From an uncultured Bacteroidota bacterium (GTDB lineage Bacteria > Bacteroidota > Bacteroidia > JABEUT01), in the NCBI GenBank assembly GCA_903916255.1, contig CAIWVW010000004.1, positions 1 to 64,000 of the forward strand: a DNA stretch of 64,000 nt, read 5' to 3'. The translations under genes and the position numbers were made by a program. How positions within the stretch are numbered: the stretch's first letter is position 1; each line of letters starts with the position of its first letter. This document shows positions 29,535-39,629 of this stretch, piece by piece. The notes beneath the pieces were generated by a model that saw nothing but the letters and a program-made list of their open reading frames with translations, had not been told where the DNA came from and did no database searches.

Positions 29535-32500
29535 GTGTACTCACGTTGTAAATATTTACTTATTGCGCTGTTGGTTTTCTCCTTCTCGTTCGAAGGGGCT
29601 TCCCAGTTTTATACGGGTTCGCAAATCCCGTTTGGTAAAAACAGGGTGAAGTATACCAAGCACCACTGGACCTATTATACCTATCCCGATTATAAAGTTT
29701 ATTTTTACGATGGCGGTGAAAAAACAGCGGAGTATGTTGGTGAAAAGGCAGGCGTATTTCTGCGGCAAATGTGTTCATTTATAGATTATCAAACAGACAA
29801 GCCAATCGATATTATTATTTATAACAAGCAATCGGAATATGCCGAAAGCAATATTGGCTTGGAACAGGATGAACAATATAACATAGGCGGCGAAAACCAT
29901 ATAGCATCGCGCAAAGTAACCGTGTATGTCGATGGCAACCACCGTGATTTGGATGAGCAACTGAAGCTGGGCCTTGCTGAAGTTATTTTCCAGGAAATGA
30001 TGTATGGCGGCAGTTTTGTAAACGTTATCAAGAGTTCCACTTTATATAATATTCCACCCTGGTTCGAGCAGGGTTTTGTTCACTATATTGCTTCGGGCTG
30101 GAATACTACTATCGACGGCTATGTGCGTGATGGAATCGAATCGGGCCGATATAAAAAATTCAACCGGCTTACCGGGCAGGATGCTACGTATGCCGGTGTT
30201 TCCATTTGGAATTATATTGCGCAGAGTTATGGTGAAACTATTATTCCGCAGGTATTATATGTGGCCCGTTCCAGCCGCAGTATCGAAAGTGCTTTCCTGT
30301 ATTCATTGGGAACAACCTTAAAGTCATTTTCCGGTGATTGGATATCATTTTATGAAACCCAATATCACAAGGAAACTCCGAAGGATGCTATTCCGAAAAA
30401 GCAACCGCTGATAGCAAAACCGAAAAGCAATACCAACTATTACAACTTCAAATCGAGCCCCGAGGGCCGCTATTCGGCTTACGCTACCAATGAGCTGGGC
30501 CAGTGCCGTGTTTGGTTGTATGATAACCTTACCAAAAAAAGCACATCGATACTTAAACAGGGACAAAAAATCGACCGTGTGTATGACTTTTCCTATCCGA
30601 TAATTGCATGGCACCCCAGTGGTGAAATATTTTCCATAGTAATGGAATCGGAAGGGATTTTGAAACTTTATACGTACACCCTTGCCACTCATAAACTGGA
30701 AGAACGCAGGATAATGAATTTCCAAAAAATATTGGATATTTCTTATTCGGATGACGGAAGCAAATTTGCCATGTCGGCCATACAGGATGGGCAATCGGAT
30801 ATATATGTATTTACGGCGGGTTCCAATGCTTATGAAAAAATAACGGATGATGTATACGATGATTTAGCTCCACGTTTTATTGACCATTCCACCAAAATAA
30901 TATTCAGTTCAAACCGCCCTAATGATACGCTGAAAGGAGAAGGCGACTTTCATAAAATGCAAACGCATTTCGATATTTTCGAATACAATCTGCGCACGCA
31001 TTCCAAAGAATTGGTGAGGATAACCAATACTCCCGACATAGATGAAACCGACCCTGCCCCCTATGCCCCGGGATATATTTCATACCTGAGCAATGCTTCG
31101 GGCGCGATGAACAGAAATATTGCGCGCATAGACAGTTCCATCAGCTTTGTCGATACTTCCGCACATTACCGTTACAATGTGCATTCATTTCCTATAACCG
31201 ATTACAGCCATACTATTATGGAGCAGGATGCTTCGCCCTATATACGCTATATGACCGAAGTTTTTTACCGAAACGGAAAATATTATTTGTATAAAGATAC
31301 CCTGCCAGAAAAGCTTACTTCATTTACCACCGTAACGCCGCAGCCAAGTTATTATATGCGGCAGTTTCTTGCCGGCAGGCGCAGAAAAGCTTTCGATGAT
31401 TCTATTGCAAAACTTGCGTTGAAAAAGGATACCAATTCGCTTATTGTGAAATATGCCCCATCACCTGAAAAGAAAGAACCTGCCAAAGACACATCTAAAA
31501 AAACGGCCGCAGATACGGTAAAAAAAGACCCTTATCACCAGCCGGTGAATATTAATTCATACACATTCGACGCGCCATCGGCAAATCCGCTCAAGCCTGT
31601 CATAAATATTATTCAGCCACCTAAAACAGTTCAAACGGTAGTTGTTTTCCCGATGGATAACACACCTGCCCCTAAAAAGGATACAGTTGTAAAACCGCAA
31701 ATCCTTTCCAAAGAAAATTATTATGTCAGTTTCAAACCCTCCTATATAAATACGCAGTTGAATAATACCTATATCTCCAACTCGTATGAACCATATATAG
31801 CCAATGCAACTTCCTCTATACTTTCTCCGGGGCTGGGATTCAACTTGTCGTTAACAGGCCTGCAAGATTTGTTTGAAGATTACAGCATCTCCGGCGGAGT
31901 GAGGATGGCGCCCTTCGATAACACCGATTATTATTTAACCTACGAGGATAAATCGGGCCGGTTGGGCAAAGAATTGATTTTACACCGCGGTTCGTTTTTA
32001 GGTGTGAATACAGGAAATTACCCTGCCAATCTTTATTCCATGGATGCTACTTACAAGCTGCTGTATCCGTTCAATGAAGTATCGCGCCTGGAAGGAAGCG
32101 CAGGTATTCTGAATGAAAAAAATATTACACTTTCCATTGATGTTCCCAGCCTTGAAACTCCTCCTGTAACTACCTATATGCCGCATTTGGAAGCCGACTA
32201 CGTATATGATGCCACAAGGCCGGCCGGGTTGAATATTTATTCCGGATTGAGGGGGCGCGGCTTCATTCAGTACTATGATGATTTGAGCAAAACCAAAACG
32301 GGGATGTTTGTAGCGGGTTTCGATATCAGGTATTACAAAAAAATCCACAGGGAGTTAATCTGGGCCAACCGACTTTCGGGTGGGACTTCTTTCGGACAAG
32401 AGCATTTGCTGTATTATATGGGCGGGGTAGACGGGTGGTTCAATCCTACTTTCAGCAGCATTACCGGAGCCACACCCGGACAGAATTATGTTTTTCAAAC

Positions 32501-32915
32501 ACTGGCAACCCCATTGCGCGGCTTCGACCAGAATATCCGCAACGGAACAAATTTCATTTTGTATAACACCGAAATCAGGTTTCCCATTTTCCGCTACTTG
32601 TCTAATCGCCCCATTAAATCAGACTTCTTAAACAACTTCCAGTTCATCACCTTTTTGGACGTAGGCACCGCTTGGACAGGCGCTACTCCATACTCTACAG
32701 TTAACTCCATTAACACTACCGTTGTTGGTGCTCCGGGAAATCCTATTACGGTAATTATATCGACCCAGCAATACCCATTTGTGGAAGGCTTCGGCGAAGG
32801 AATCCGGACACGGATATTGGGATACTTTGTGCGTTTAGATGAAGCCTGGGGGGTAAACAATGGTTCTATAACCGGCGGCCCTACTACCTATTTCTCCTTC
32901 ACCCTCGATTTTTAA
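29535..32915 (+). CDS. large secreted protein: peptidase-MA-like N-terminus, TolB-like propeller, C-terminal outer-membrane barrel
   Basis: SQFYTGSQIPFGKNRVKYTKHHWTYYTYPDYKVYFY; ISYSDDGSKFAMSAIQDGQSDIYVF, STKIIFSSNRPNDTL; C-terminal barrel ending TYFSFTLDF. GTG start in ORF track. Confidence 0.75.
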   Translation: MYSRCKYLLIALLVFSFSFEGASQFYTGSQIPFGKNRVKYTKHHWTYYTYPDYKVYFYDGGEKTAEYVGEKAGVFLRQMCSFIDYQTDKPIDIIIYNKQSEYAESNIGLEQDEQYNIGGENHIASRKVTVYVDGNHRDLDEQLKLGLAEVIFQEMMYGGSFVNVIKSSTLYNIPPWFEQGFVHYIASGWNTTIDGYVRDGIESGRYKKFNRLTGQDATYAGVSIWNYIAQSYGETIIPQVLYVARSSRSIESAFLYSLGTTLKSFSGDWISFYETQYHKETPKDAIPKKQPLIAKPKSNTNYYNFKSSPEGRYSAYATNELGQCRVWLYDNLTKKSTSILKQGQKIDRVYDFSYPIIAWHPSGEIFSIVMESEGILKLYTYTLATHKLEERRIMNFQKILDISYSDDGSKFAMSAIQDGQSDIYVFTAGSNAYEKITDDVYDDLAPRFIDHSTKIIFSSNRPNDTLKGEGDFHKMQTHFDIFEYNLRTHSKELVRITNTPDIDETDPAPYAPGYISYLSNASGAMNRNIARIDSSISFVDTSAHYRYNVHSFPITDYSHTIMEQDASPYIRYMTEVFYRNGKYYLYKDTLPEKLTSFTTVTPQPSYYMRQFLAGRRRKAFDDSIAKLALKKDTNSLIVKYAPSPEKKEPAKDTSKKTAADTVKKDPYHQPVNINSYTFDAPSANPLKPVINIIQPPKTVQTVVVFPMDNTPAPKKDTVVKPQILSKENYYVSFKPSYINTQLNNTYISNSYEPYIANATSSILSPGLGFNLSLTGLQDLFEDYSISGGVRMAPFDNTDYYLTYEDKSGRLGKELILHRGSFLGVNTGNYPANLYSMDATYKLLYPFNEVSRLEGSAGILNEKNITLSIDVPSLETPPVTTYMPHLEADYVYDATRPAGLNIYSGLRGRGFIQYYDDLSKTKTGMFVAGFDIRYYKKIHRELIWANRLSGGTSFGQEHLLYYMGGVDGWFNPTFSSITGATPGQNYVFQTLATPLRGFDQNIRNGTNFILYNTEIRFPIFRYLSNRPIKSDFLNNFQFITFLDVGTAWTGATPYSTVNSINTTVVGAPGNPITVIISTQQYPFVEGFGEGIRTRILGYFVRLDEAWGVNNGSITGGPTTYFSFTLDF

Positions 32916-33167
32916 ACTGAAAAAAATCTGCAAAATTCTTTCGGGCGAAATGTCCGGGTTTTTCACGTATTTGAAATTTTAAGAATTCCCATTTCACCCA
33001 ATATCGGCAGGTGATTTGGGCAATGTCCCGCCATGCATGTATTTTCGGACATTTTTAGTGAAATGCAAATGTATGGTAAATGTGCTATAAAGAATTTATT
33101 AAGCCAGTCAATGACTTTCGATGAAAATAATTTCCAAAGGTATATACTTGCAGTAAATATTTTTAAC

Positions 33168-33572
33168 ATGAATACTGAAGAACAAGCCAGAACCACTAAG
33201 CAAAAGCAAGCCATGATTGATGCCATAGAAGCCAATTTTGGTAATATTACCAAGGCTGCAAAAGAGGTAGGAATTAATGTTCGCACACACAACAGGTGGA
33301 GAAAGGAAGATAACGATTACGACACGCAGTTTGTAAAGATAAAAGACGTTTCCTACGTAAAGGTGAAAGATAGTTTGCTGGAGGAAGCGATGAAAAGGAT
33401 AAAGAAAGGTGATTCGACCGTATTGAACCAAATGCTGCGGCTGTTTTATAAAAACCTGCCCGAAGATATGATTAAGGCTGCCCGAGTTAATGACATACCT
33501 GTGCGCGCAACCATTAAATGGGTATCGACACCGCAAGACCCGAGAAGAGAAGGCTATGTGAAACCGGAGTAG
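33168..33572 (+). CDS. small HTH protein, phage terminase small-subunit-like
   Basis: KQAMIDAIEANFGNITKAAKEVGINVRTHNRWRKEDNDYDTQFVKIKDVSYVKVKDSLLEEAMKRIKKGDSTVLNQMLRLFYKN: homeodomain-like HTH followed by the 'LEEAMKRIKKGDSTVLNQML' pattern. Internal ATG at 33168 preferred over ORF-track start 33033. Confidence 0.6.
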   Translation: MNTEEQARTTKQKQAMIDAIEANFGNITKAAKEVGINVRTHNRWRKEDNDYDTQFVKIKDVSYVKVKDSLLEEAMKRIKKGDSTVLNQMLRLFYKNLPEDMIKAARVNDIPVRATIKWVSTPQDPRREGYVKPE

Positions 33573-33616
33573 GGGGGGAGGGAAATATTTTTACATTTGT
33601 ATGGAAAAATATTTTC

Positions 33617-35863
33617 ATGGATAAAGAAAAGGCAGATAGAAAATTTATCAGTAAAGCAAAATTTTCATTGAAGGGTATTGTTGGTTTGCTTACTATGGCT
33701 GCCATTGCCATAACTGTTTTTTATATTGCTAAGCACCACAAACCTTCAGATGCTTATATGCAAACCCTGCCTGAATTAAATGAACAAGGCAATAAGCAAT
33801 GGAGTGATGCCGATAAATATTTGCCGGGACAAACCTTCACCCTCAACACTGCACAAGACACTATAATACAAACGAAAGGGGGATTGGTTATTGCCGTTCC
33901 TGCAAAGTGTTTTGTAGATGATAATGGAAATCCTGTAACAGGCCCTATAGAATTGGAAGTGAAGGAAGCGCTGGATGCGGCATCTATGATGAGGGCAGGC
34001 TTATCTACCAAATCGGGAAGTGATTTGTTGGAGAGCGCAGGGATGTTTTATCTGAATGGAAGAAAGGATGGAAAATCCTTGAAGATAAATCCCAATAACG
34101 GAATATATGTACGTGTTCCTGCAGATTCTGTTAAAACCGGTATGCAGGCCTTTGAAGGTAAGCGCATGCCCGATGGCACTATAGATTGGGTAAATCCCAA
34201 ACCATTGCTACGCAATTTGGTTCCGGTAGATATCCATACCCTGAATTTTTACCCTCCACTTTATTTAGATTCATTAGCTATGTGGGGAAAGGATATAAAA
34301 AACAAAATTTATACGGATAGTTTGTATTATTCGTTTGCGAGTGAGTTTGGAGAATATCATATTGAGCCTGATACCTTTCTGGAGAGGTATGACTCCGGAA
34401 TAGATTTGTACATATCAAATTGTCAACCTTGTCATTCCTCCCGAAAAGATTTAATTATTCCGGTTGCAGGAATACCAAGTTTAGCTTCAAGAGTTCCGCA
34501 GCCATATCAATCTTGGTTATTGAAATATATAAAGAACTATCCAAAACTCATCAAATCAGGAGATGTCTATGCTAAAAAGTTAGGTTATGGTATGGCTGTA
34601 TTTGAGAATAATCTTACGGATAGGCAGATAAACAATATCATAACATTTCTTACTAGTACACCAATTAATGAAGATTCAACTGCTGTAAGCTACTATATTA
34701 GGAGACGACCTCACGAATCAGATTCAATGCCTTCAGATAAATGCGGCATCAACCCCGCCAAAATAAAAGCTATCTGGAATGATAAATTTCAAAATACGTT
34801 GCTTGCAACAAAAGAGTTTGAAGAGCGCATGCCATTTATTCACCAAACGGGACAAAATGCAATTCTTGATTTGTATGTAAATAATCTGGATAAGAACCTT
34901 TCTTATATAGATTCACTTGCTGCCATGCAATTAGGCGGAGAATTAAAAAATAAATTCCTCTCTTTTGCTGCACGTGGCGATGGGAAAGTGGTAATTAAAT
35001 CCTCGCTGTTTGAAAAACTGAAAGCATTTTTTGAAAAGAAATCGAGGCTATTTACCGAGGCCGCAACTAAAGTTCAAAAGGAGTATGAAGAAAAGCAAAA
35101 TAAAGAGGATGTAAAAGCAGATAATAAGGAAGAACAGCATGTTCATACCGATACAATGAGGAGTAACCAAATGAGAGGAAATGAATATAAGGAAAACTTG
35201 AAAGCCGCTTGCAGGCAAGTTGGCGACCCAGATTCTATCGGTAAGGTAGATAAAAACGGATATGCTGTTTTATGCAAAACTCCCGGCTGGATTAATTTGG
35301 ATGCCTATGTATGGGCATCAACATATAATCGTACTACGTTGGAATATACATCGCCAACGAATGGCAGAAAAGCAGAAATTAAGTATCTCCCGTTCAGTAT
35401 TACTGTGAAGGATTATTCAAAATACGATAACGTTTTTGTCTATCTGTTACCAAACAAGCTGAATAGCTTTATGCGGGTAAGTAATTCTGATGGGAAATTC
35501 AAAGAGAACCTGGATGAAATATTTTCCTATAGTCTGGAATGTCTTGCATATAAAGGGAATCAGGCATATTACTATGCTATGGATAAGGTTGACCAAGGGG
35601 ACTATAGCGGAATAGATTTGCAACCTGTAAGTTCAAAAGAATTGGAGAATGAACTAAATAAACATGGAAGCAAAAACCAGCAAGATGACATGGATAAGGA
35701 GCTGGAATATATGAAATTTGAAACGGAAGACAAAAAGCGACGAAAACAAATTGAAGAAATGGCAGATTTCAGAATAAGAGTAGAGCGTGTAATATTTAAG
35801 TGTCCGGAAGGAGGGCAGGGCCAAGAAGCGATGCCGACAGACTCTTCATGCTTTAAAAAATAG
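33617..35863 (+). CDS. membrane-anchored protein with an internal c-type cytochrome domain
   Basis: N-terminal TM (GIVGLLTMAAIAITVFYIA), ZU5-like KGGLVIAVPAKCFVDDNGNPVTGPIELEVKEAL, CxxCH in YISNCQPCHSSRKDLIIP, then KKLGYGMAVFENNLTDRQINNIITFLTS. Internal ATG at 33617 avoids overlap with the previous gene. Confidence 0.75.
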   Translation: MDKEKADRKFISKAKFSLKGIVGLLTMAAIAITVFYIAKHHKPSDAYMQTLPELNEQGNKQWSDADKYLPGQTFTLNTAQDTIIQTKGGLVIAVPAKCFVDDNGNPVTGPIELEVKEALDAASMMRAGLSTKSGSDLLESAGMFYLNGRKDGKSLKINPNNGIYVRVPADSVKTGMQAFEGKRMPDGTIDWVNPKPLLRNLVPVDIHTLNFYPPLYLDSLAMWGKDIKNKIYTDSLYYSFASEFGEYHIEPDTFLERYDSGIDLYISNCQPCHSSRKDLIIPVAGIPSLASRVPQPYQSWLLKYIKNYPKLIKSGDVYAKKLGYGMAVFENNLTDRQINNIITFLTSTPINEDSTAVSYYIRRRPHESDSMPSDKCGINPAKIKAIWNDKFQNTLLATKEFEERMPFIHQTGQNAILDLYVNNLDKNLSYIDSLAAMQLGGELKNKFLSFAARGDGKVVIKSSLFEKLKAFFEKKSRLFTEAATKVQKEYEEKQNKEDVKADNKEEQHVHTDTMRSNQMRGNEYKENLKAACRQVGDPDSIGKVDKNGYAVLCKTPGWINLDAYVWASTYNRTTLEYTSPTNGRKAEIKYLPFSITVKDYSKYDNVFVYLLPNKLNSFMRVSNSDGKFKENLDEIFSYSLECLAYKGNQAYYYAMDKVDQGDYSGIDLQPVSSKELENELNKHGSKNQQDDMDKELEYMKFETEDKKRRKQIEEMADFRIRVERVIFKCPEGGQGQEAMPTDSSCFKK

Positions 35864-35885
35864 GAAGGAGAAAGTATTTCACTTT

Positions 35886-37241
35886 TCACCTCGTTAAAAA
35901 ATTCCTATACCAATAACCCGAATCTTTAATTATTCTTTTTTGGGTTTCAAAATCTACATACACCAGCCCGAAACGGGGATAGTATCCTTCGGCCCATTCG
36001 AAATTATCGGTAAGCGCCCAAACAAAATAGCCATCCGCCTTGTAGCCATCCGCTTTGGCTCGGTACACCTGCGAAATATAATCGGAAAGGAATTTAATCC
36101 GTTCATGGTCGTCCACTTTTTTATGTGTAATTTTATCATTAAAAGCTGCTCCATTTTCGGTGATGATTATTTTTTTTACGCCGGGATAAGAACTGTATTT
36201 TTTCAGCATTTGATAAATCGCTTCCGGATAAACTTCCCAATCCATAGCCGTGTGATACACCTTGCGCCTATTGGCAGGAACCACCCTTGCTTTTATATGC
36301 GGCATAAAAAAAGCATGTTGCACAACTTCCCTCGTATAGCACTGAATACCTATAAAATCGAATTCGGCTTTCATCAACTTATCATCTCCCGGATGAATAT
36401 ATTTTTCTATTTTTTTCAGAATAGGAATATCTTTAATTGGATACCCCATACCCAAACACGGTTCGATGAAAAGCCTGTTAAGTATAGTATCTACGCGGTT
36501 TGCAGCCGCATGGTCTTTAATGGAATTGGAGTGCGGTGTAATATGCGAGCAGGAAAATGTGGTGCCTACATGGGCATGTTTGACTTCTCGTCTCACAGTT
36601 TTTGCACCGATGGCCTGGCATAAAACAGCGTGATGAACAGCAGGCAAAAAATTCTTCAGGCCTCTTTCGCCGGGTGCATGAACGCCCAAAAAATAACCCG
36701 CTCCGGTGAATACTCCGGGTTCATTTAAAATCATCCAGTTTTTTATGGAGTCTTTAAAAGCATGCGAACAAACGGAAACATATTCCTCGAACCACTTAAG
36801 TATATCCCTGTTTTTCCAGCCACCTTTTAGTTGCAGGGCGTGTGGAAGGTCCCAGTGGTAAAGGGTAATCCAGGGTTCAATACCATTTTTCCGGCATTCA
36901 TCGAAAAGCCTGTGATAATAATCGAGCCCTTTTTTATTTATTTTCCCGGTACCGTCGGGCAATATCCGTGGCCATGATAAGGAATACCTGAAATTGGGAA
37001 TGCCGAGTGATTTGATAATGGAAACATCTTCGGGATAGCGGTGGTAAAAATCGCAGGCAATTTCCGGTGTGTGCTTATTTAAAATTTTTCTTTTCTTGGT
37101 TGCAAAATGGTCCCATACGGACATGCCTTTTCCATCCTCATTTCCGCCTTCTGTTTGAGCCGCCGAAGAAGAGACGCCCCAAACAAATTCCTCTCCGAAA
37201 TAGGCTCTTTTTAAATCGGGCCGCTCTTTTTTAATTGTCAT
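35886..37241 (-). CDS. beta-glucosidase, GH1 family
   Basis: FVWGVSSSAAQTEGG, FRYSLSWPRILPDGTGKINKKGLDYYHRL, NWMILNEPG (acid/base), KKIIITENGAAF (nucleophile). Confidence 0.97.
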   Translation of the reverse strand: MTIKKERPDLKRAYFGEEFVWGVSSSAAQTEGGNEDGKGMSVWDHFATKKRKILNKHTPEIACDFYHRYPEDVSIIKSLGIPNFRYSLSWPRILPDGTGKINKKGLDYYHRLFDECRKNGIEPWITLYHWDLPHALQLKGGWKNRDILKWFEEYVSVCSHAFKDSIKNWMILNEPGVFTGAGYFLGVHAPGERGLKNFLPAVHHAVLCQAIGAKTVRREVKHAHVGTTFSCSHITPHSNSIKDHAAANRVDTILNRLFIEPCLGMGYPIKDIPILKKIEKYIHPGDDKLMKAEFDFIGIQCYTREVVQHAFFMPHIKARVVPANRRKVYHTAMDWEVYPEAIYQMLKKYSSYPGVKKIIITENGAAFNDKITHKKVDDHERIKFLSDYISQVYRAKADGYKADGYFVWALTDNFEWAEGYYPRFGLVYVDFETQKRIIKDSGYWYRNFLTR

Positions 37242-37258
37242 ATAAGCAGCCGGGGCTT

Positions 37259-38305
37259 TTACTGAAAAATAGTGTATGGTGCATTTTCAGCTATGGTGTT
37301 TTCAAGGCTTTTGCCGGCATGGTTTTCTATTATGGTTTCAAGAATATCATCGGTAATGTTGGGGTAGTTTACGCGCACAATAGACTTGTCATTTATCCAT
37401 TCTTTAAACTTTTCCCTGTTTTTCTTTTTCAGTTTTTTAATAACCGGAACGCCCATGCTTTTAAGCATGGCGGCATTGCAATGCTGCTCATACTGGCTTT
37501 TCATGGGCACTACAAGCAACTTCTTTTTTAAAAACAGCGCTTCGCTGGTGGTGCCAAAACCCGCGTTGGTTAAAATCCCGGATGATTCGGCCATACATTC
37601 CATAAAAAATTGCGGGTCGAGGGGCTTCACATAAATGTTTTTCTCCCGGTATTTTTTCTTGCTTTTTTTTGAAAATACCACCCAGTCAATATCTTTATAA
37701 TGTTTCAGGAATTTAATTATCCGCTCATCGCTGTAAGAAGGGAGATAGACGGTATAATAGCCTTTATTTTTCACCTCCATATCGCGCAACTGCTTTCGTA
37801 TAATGGGTGTATATACATATTGGTCGAGCGATTTGAAATGCAAGCCGTAATTGTATGTGGTGGGCGCATAATGCTGAAGCAGCATCTTGCCGAAAATATC
37901 TGTTTTTTTGGGTTTGGGAGCTAAAGGGTGCAATGTTGCGGCCTGGTTGCTGAGCCCGATGCAGGGTTTCTTTGCCATTTGCGCCGCCCATGCGGACACT
38001 GGTTCGAAATCGCTGATGATTAAATCATATTTATCTGCCGGCAAACTTTTTATTTCATTCATAAGCCGCAGGGAATGCATTTTGCGGTAGGTGTTCCAGA
38101 AATCGACGCCGCCTCTTTTGCCAAATACAAAACTCAATCCGTTAAATTTATATTTAACGTCGAAAGGGAGTTTCAACTCGTTTTCTGTTCCGCTGACGAG
38201 CACATCGAGCGCAATTTTTTTTCTTTTTTTCAGCAAGGGAACTATTTCCATCGCTCTTGTAAGATGGCCGTTTCCTGTTCCCTGTATGGCATATAGCACT
38301 TTCAT
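37259..38305 (-). CDS. MurG/GT1-like glycosyltransferase
   Basis: MKVLYAIQGTGNGHLTRAMEIVPLLKK; SSGILTNAGFGTTSEALFLKKKLLVVPMKSQYEQHCNAAMLKSMGV donor-site pattern. Confidence 0.88.
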   Translation of the reverse strand: MKVLYAIQGTGNGHLTRAMEIVPLLKKRKKIALDVLVSGTENELKLPFDVKYKFNGLSFVFGKRGGVDFWNTYRKMHSLRLMNEIKSLPADKYDLIISDFEPVSAWAAQMAKKPCIGLSNQAATLHPLAPKPKKTDIFGKMLLQHYAPTTYNYGLHFKSLDQYVYTPIIRKQLRDMEVKNKGYYTVYLPSYSDERIIKFLKHYKDIDWVVFSKKSKKKYREKNIYVKPLDPQFFMECMAESSGILTNAGFGTTSEALFLKKKLLVVPMKSQYEQHCNAAMLKSMGVPVIKKLKKKNREKFKEWINDKSIVRVNYPNITDDILETIIENHAGKSLENTIAENAPYTIFQ

Positions 38306-38357
38306 ATAGGTGGGTTAAAGGCTGTTGAGTTATCCGGTTCTGCCTGCGAAATAAATA

Positions 38358-39233
38358 TCATGCGGGTAAATTCATAAACTCTGTTACCATGCGGCTAAAT
38401 AGTTCACTGTTTTTCATATCTACTATATTACTTTCAGGGTCATGCTCATCATTTGCAAATAATGCCTCTTCATAATGGTAGAGTTTCCATTCGCCTTTGC
38501 GATATTCGAGTGAGGTAAGGTTTTCAATCCAGTCGCCCGAATTAAGGTATTGAACCTGCCCCTTGTCGGTGGTAATTGTTTTCATTTCCGGCTGGTGGAT
38601 GTGTCCGCACAATACATAATCATATCCATTGGCTATGGCAATATTTGCGGCTGTTTTTTCAAAATCATTAATAAATTTTACGGCCTGCTTTACACTGTTT
38701 TTTATTTTTTTAGAGAAAGAAATTTTCCCTCTTCCCATTTTCTGCGACACCCAATTGCAAAAGGTGTTCAGGTGAATAAGCAAATCATACCCTGTAGAGC
38801 CAAGCTTAGCCAGCCATTTGGAATGCTGCATGGTTACATCGAATACGTCTCCGTGAAAAATCCAAACAATTTTTCCTTCTAAAACCAACAGCAGTTTATT
38901 TGTAATGGAGAGCGAACCCATTTTGAAGCCGGTGAATTTTCGCAGTAATTCATCATGGTTCCCGGTTATATAATAAATCTTCACGCCTTTGCTCATCCAT
39001 TTGGTAAGTTTATGAATTACCTGCATGTGCGATTTTGGCCAGTAGCGCTTGTTGAATTGCCACATATCTATAATGTCTCCATTTAAAACAACAGTGCCCG
39101 GTTTTATACTGTTCAGGTATTTTACCAATTCCTTGGCGCGGCAGCCATAGGTGCCCAAATGGACATCCGAAAGAACCAGAACATCCACTTTACGTTTTTT
39201 CTTTTTTTGCTTTTCTGTTGCGGTATTTTCCAT
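38358..39233 (-). CDS. UDP-2,3-diacylglucosamine diphosphatase-like metallophosphoesterase
   Basis: VLVLSDVHLGTYG, VLNGDIIDMWQ, YYITGNHDELLRKF, ANGYDYVLCGHIHQPEM, YLNSGDWIENL. Confidence 0.9.
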   Translation of the reverse strand: MENTATEKQKKKKRKVDVLVLSDVHLGTYGCRAKELVKYLNSIKPGTVVLNGDIIDMWQFNKRYWPKSHMQVIHKLTKWMSKGVKIYYITGNHDELLRKFTGFKMGSLSITNKLLLVLEGKIVWIFHGDVFDVTMQHSKWLAKLGSTGYDLLIHLNTFCNWVSQKMGRGKISFSKKIKNSVKQAVKFINDFEKTAANIAIANGYDYVLCGHIHQPEMKTITTDKGQVQYLNSGDWIENLTSLEYRKGEWKLYHYEEALFANDEHDPESNIVDMKNSELFSRMVTEFMNLPA

Positions 39234-39629
39234 GTGATGGAGATAAATCCCTATACATTAGTATATTTCCAAGGTTGCTTTTACATTACAAAGTACGGTT
39301 ACCAATGTTACCTGAAAGCTAAGAAATCACAGTTTATTAATTTTCCATTCACATACTGTTGTTAATAATAAGAACCGGTATGATAAATGATGTATTTTAT
39401 TCAGTCGGAAAAAGCTGTTCTTTAAAATCCTTATTATCAAAGCCAAAAGCAATTCGCATTCCGGCGAAGATGCCGCTGTGGGTTGGAAATGCTTGGACGG
39501 CAAACGATTTTTGGGCAGTACTAAAAATATAATGCGCATGAAACATGTGAATTATGTAAAGTTTCCTGATAAATATGTAAGCATTAAAAGTAGTAATACC
39601 GCCATTTTTGTATTATATAAAACAACAGT

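Noticed and set aside
32948-33054. Widely spaced inverted repeat AAATGTCCG ... CGGACATTT upstream of the terminase-like gene
   Set aside because: Only 9-bp arms about 90 nt apart with no flanking duplication; could be chance or a weak regulatory fold
33033-33167. ORF-track N-terminal extension of the terminase-like ORF
   Set aside because: MHVFSDIFSEMQMYGKCAIKNLLSQ... lacks relation to the HTH domain; the ATG at 33168 gives a typical start
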